Assembly (NCBI GenBank): GCA_036381435.1
Contig: DASVCW010000038.1
Coordinates: forward strand, 62,001-126,000
Length of the DNA: 64,000 nucleotides
Reading direction: 5' to 3'
From: Fodinibius sp036381435
GTDB lineage: Bacteria > Bacteroidota > Rhodothermia > Balneolales > Balneolaceae
The notes under the pieces: model-generated
Database searches by the model: none
Seen by the model: the letters and a program-made list of their open reading frames with translations, nothing else
What the model was told of the DNA's origin: nothing
Shown: piece by piece, positions 62,187 through 64,000 of the stretch
Numbering within the stretch: the first letter of the stretch is position 1
Layout of the letters: the number at the start of each line of letters is the position of its first letter
Made by a program: the position numbers and the translations under genes

Positions 62187-64000
62187 TTAAAAATGTAGTG
62201 AATATGAAATAGAGGGAAGTAGCGGCAAGAGCTGAATGGGCTTTCGGCCAGCAGGATTTTTACTCAAATCATAATCATAGAACCAGATATTGCGGCGTGA
62301 ATAAACATTGATTACTTCAAACTTCCATTCTGTTTCTCCAAGTCCAAAGAAGCTGCCTTTGCGGCTAATTGCCAAATCGAGACGGTGATAAGCAGGAAGC
62401 CGCGAGGCATTAACACGACCTGAAATTAACAGGTGATGGTCAGTGGCAGAAGTTGGCAGTTCAAAGATGGTTGTACGGCCAAGCGGCTTGGTATAGGCCT
62501 GGCCTGTAGCATAGTTAAATACAGCAGAGAGTGACCAATGTGGATTTAACTCATAGCTAATAACTGCACTTAAACTGTGCCTGCGATTATAGTTTGGCGT
62601 AAAGAATCGGGCGCTCCCGTTTTCAGCCAAGGGGGTATTAATATGAGGAAATTTTCTGCGCGTGATGCTAAAAGTATATCCGGCAAAACCGCTAAGTTTT
62701 TCGATGTGATATTTGAATAATAATTTAGCACCGTAGGCATAGCCTTCACCAAAATAGAAGAGTTCCTGATAGGGAATTCCCGCGCGGTCGGGCAGAAAGG
62801 GATCAGGCTCAAACAGATCTTTCATGGAGCGATAGTACACTTCCAGGTCCAGCCGGTATTTTTCACTAAAAATAGATTTTATTCCAAATACATACTGATT
62901 TCCATAAGCGGGCGGCACGCCTTCACCAGCGGTAAGCCACATATCAAAGCCAGTGAAGGCCTCATTAGAAATGAGTGTCATAAATTGAGTATAACGTCCA
63001 AAAGCTGCCTGGAAATGAAGGTGATCGGTTGGAAGAAATTCAAGAGCAAACCGGGGTTCGACACGCAAATAATGTCCCTTGCTGAAACCGTTTAGGCGAA
63101 CACCCGGTGTGATTCTCCATTGCCCCGAGATACTCCATTGATCCTGAATATAAAAAGAGGCGTATTTTGCCCGAATGGTTGAAGCGAAGATCTGCCGTCT
63201 GTCAAATTCATCCCGAAGTTTCAAGATGAGCGAGCCTAAACGAAAGCCGGTGGTAATTTTGTGATCGGCATTCGGGAAATATGTAACATCACCCTTAAAA
63301 GAAAAATCAAAGATATCATTGAAACGTTTGAAACGGGTGGATGCAAGCTTAAAGGACGGAGCGTTAAAGTAATGAGAACCGGTAAGGGTGAAGGTTGAAA
63401 ATATATCCTTTGAAAAAGCATGATGCCAGGAACCGCTAAAAATACGATTGCCGTAATTCAGAGAAACATCGGATTTTTCGGCCAGGGGGAATTGCAGATC
63501 ATCCATGCCTGAGTAAAATGAAAGGGAAAAATGATTATCAGCGTTAGAATGAACGATTATTTTGCCATTTATATCCCTAAAGTAAAAGCTGTTGGGTATG
63601 CTGTCGGTGGATTTTTGAAGTACGGATAGCAGGGGCTCCAGGGTTGAGCGGCGCCCGGCAAGCATCCATGACCCGTTCTTGAATCTGCCTCCAATCGAAG
63701 CTCGTGAAGCCAATAACCCGAAAGTAGCGGAGGCCTGAAACTCATCCTGCTTAACGGTTGTATTAGAAATGGAAAGGACCGAGCCTAAGCGTCCGCCAAA
63801 TTTGGCGGGATAGGCCCCTTTATAAAGACGAATATCGGCTACGGCACCGGGATTAAAAGTGGAGAAAAAGCCAAAAAAATGGGATGGATTATAAATAACA
63901 GCGCCGTCAAGAAGAATCAGCGTTTGGTCGGGACTTCCGCCCCGTATATAAAGGCTGCTGGAGAAATCGGAAGCTGCTTTTACACCCGGCCTTAGCTGTA
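62187..64000 (-). CDS. TonB-dependent receptor, 5' end outside window
   Basis: The frame is open to the window edge, giving about 604 residues that lack the N-terminus. The visible plug reads 'SSLYIRGGSPDQTLILLDGA', 'VIYNPSHFFGFFSTFNPGAV' and 'ADIRLYKGAYPAKFGGRLGS', the type of plug found in receptors paired with DUF4249 lipoproteins. The barrel continues to a final 'PSISYSLHF' with terminal Phe. The paired DUF4249 gene starts 2 bp after its stop but is frameshifted. It is of the same receptor class as the gene at 35389, though only distantly similar. Confidence 0.93.
   Translation of the reverse strand, partial: QLRPGVKAASDFSSSLYIRGGSPDQTLILLDGAVIYNPSHFFGFFSTFNPGAVADIRLYKGAYPAKFGGRLGSVLSISNTTVKQDEFQASATFGLLASRASIGGRFKNGSWMLAGRRSTLEPLLSVLQKSTDSIPNSFYFRDINGKIIVHSNADNHFSLSFYSGMDDLQFPLAEKSDVSLNYGNRIFSGSWHHAFSKDIFSTFTLTGSHYFNAPSFKLASTRFKRFNDIFDFSFKGDVTYFPNADHKITTGFRLGSLILKLRDEFDRRQIFASTIRAKYASFYIQDQWSISGQWRITPGVRLNGFSKGHYLRVEPRFALEFLPTDHLHFQAAFGRYTQFMTLISNEAFTGFDMWLTAGEGVPPAYGNQYVFGIKSIFSEKYRLDLEVYYRSMKDLFEPDPFLPDRAGIPYQELFYFGEGYAYGAKLLFKYHIEKLSGFAGYTFSITRRKFPHINTPLAENGSARFFTPNYNRRHSLSAVISYELNPHWSLSAVFNYATGQAYTKPLGRTTIFELPTSATDHHLLISGRVNASRLPAYHRLDLAISRKGSFFGLGETEWKFEVINVYSRRNIWFYDYDLSKNPAGRKPIQLLPLLPSISYSLHF

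Noticed and set aside
63713..64000. Start of the last TonB receptor at TTG 63713
   Set aside because: The frame is open to the window edge and encodes more plug sequence, so the true start is outside.

Overview
The window looks like chromosomal DNA of a Bacteroidota/Balneolota-type bacterium, with a Balneolaceae-like marine or saline heterotroph as the best guess. Grounds seen directly: two complete SusC/SusD pairs plus the tail of a third SusD, TonB-dependent receptors paired with DUF4249-type lipoproteins, many lipoprotein signal peptides, Bacteroidota-style promoter boxes (TTG, then TAnnTTnG about 22 bp further on), a divergent tatC/tatA pair without tatB, and intergenic space filled with short palindromic repeats. 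Genus-level naming is inference. No phage module, insertion sequence with transposase, CRISPR array or rRNA operon was seen.

Layout. 1-4.3 kb: end of a SusD gene, an exported amidohydrolase, a small SPW-like membrane protein, a membrane-anchored LytTR regulator and a MotA/ExbB-like protein. 4.4-8 kb: tRNA-Leu(CAG) with a 16-nt copy of its 3' end lying 55 bp beyond it, a GlmU-like protein, and divergent glmS. 8-22 kb: orphan HPt protein, PF04020 membrane protein, PmtA-like methyltransferase, exported zinc metalloprotease, class V aminotransferase, large secreted BNR/VPS10-type propeller, WbqC-like protein, gltX, small lipoprotein, NRDE protein. 22-34 kb: YihY and two tandem SusC/SusD loci, the second followed by a Calx-beta-like lipoprotein. 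34-40 kb: a TonB receptor with two duplicated DUF4249-like lipoproteins and a stand-alone TonB 'plug' lipoprotein. 40-57 kb: mostly housekeeping (pyk, TPR lipoprotein, pyrD, folC, rho, MBL hydrolase, sppA, alr, FKBP isomerase, tatC, tatA, glyA, rpiB). 57-64 kb: two tandem ferritin-like exported proteins, a K+-channel-like protein with a GNGD filter, a DUF4159 protein, a frameshifted DUF4249 lipoprotein and a TonB receptor running off the window.

How it fits together. Several loci concern capture and breakdown of polymers or peptides at the cell surface: SusCD pairs, TonB/DUF4249 pairs, an 828-residue metalloprotease, an exported amidohydrolase and a BNR propeller. Central genes cover amino-sugar entry (glmS, GlmU-like), pyrimidine, folate and one-carbon metabolism, glycolysis and cell-wall D-alanine. 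Tat translocase genes lie about 3 kb from a ferritin-like protein with a Tat-type signal.

Most notable signals: the tRNA 3'-end duplication; the one-base frameshift at a seven-T tract in the signal peptide of a surface lipoprotein; the stand-alone plug lipoprotein; the two SusC genes with near-identical 5' ends and matching promoter/leader architecture; the GNGD channel filter; and several families of inverted-repeat-bounded, non-coding elements, one of which forms the 3' end of a coding sequence. I did not find a clearly new multi-gene system; the TonB receptor/duplicated lipoprotein/orphan plug locus is the best candidate for follow-up.
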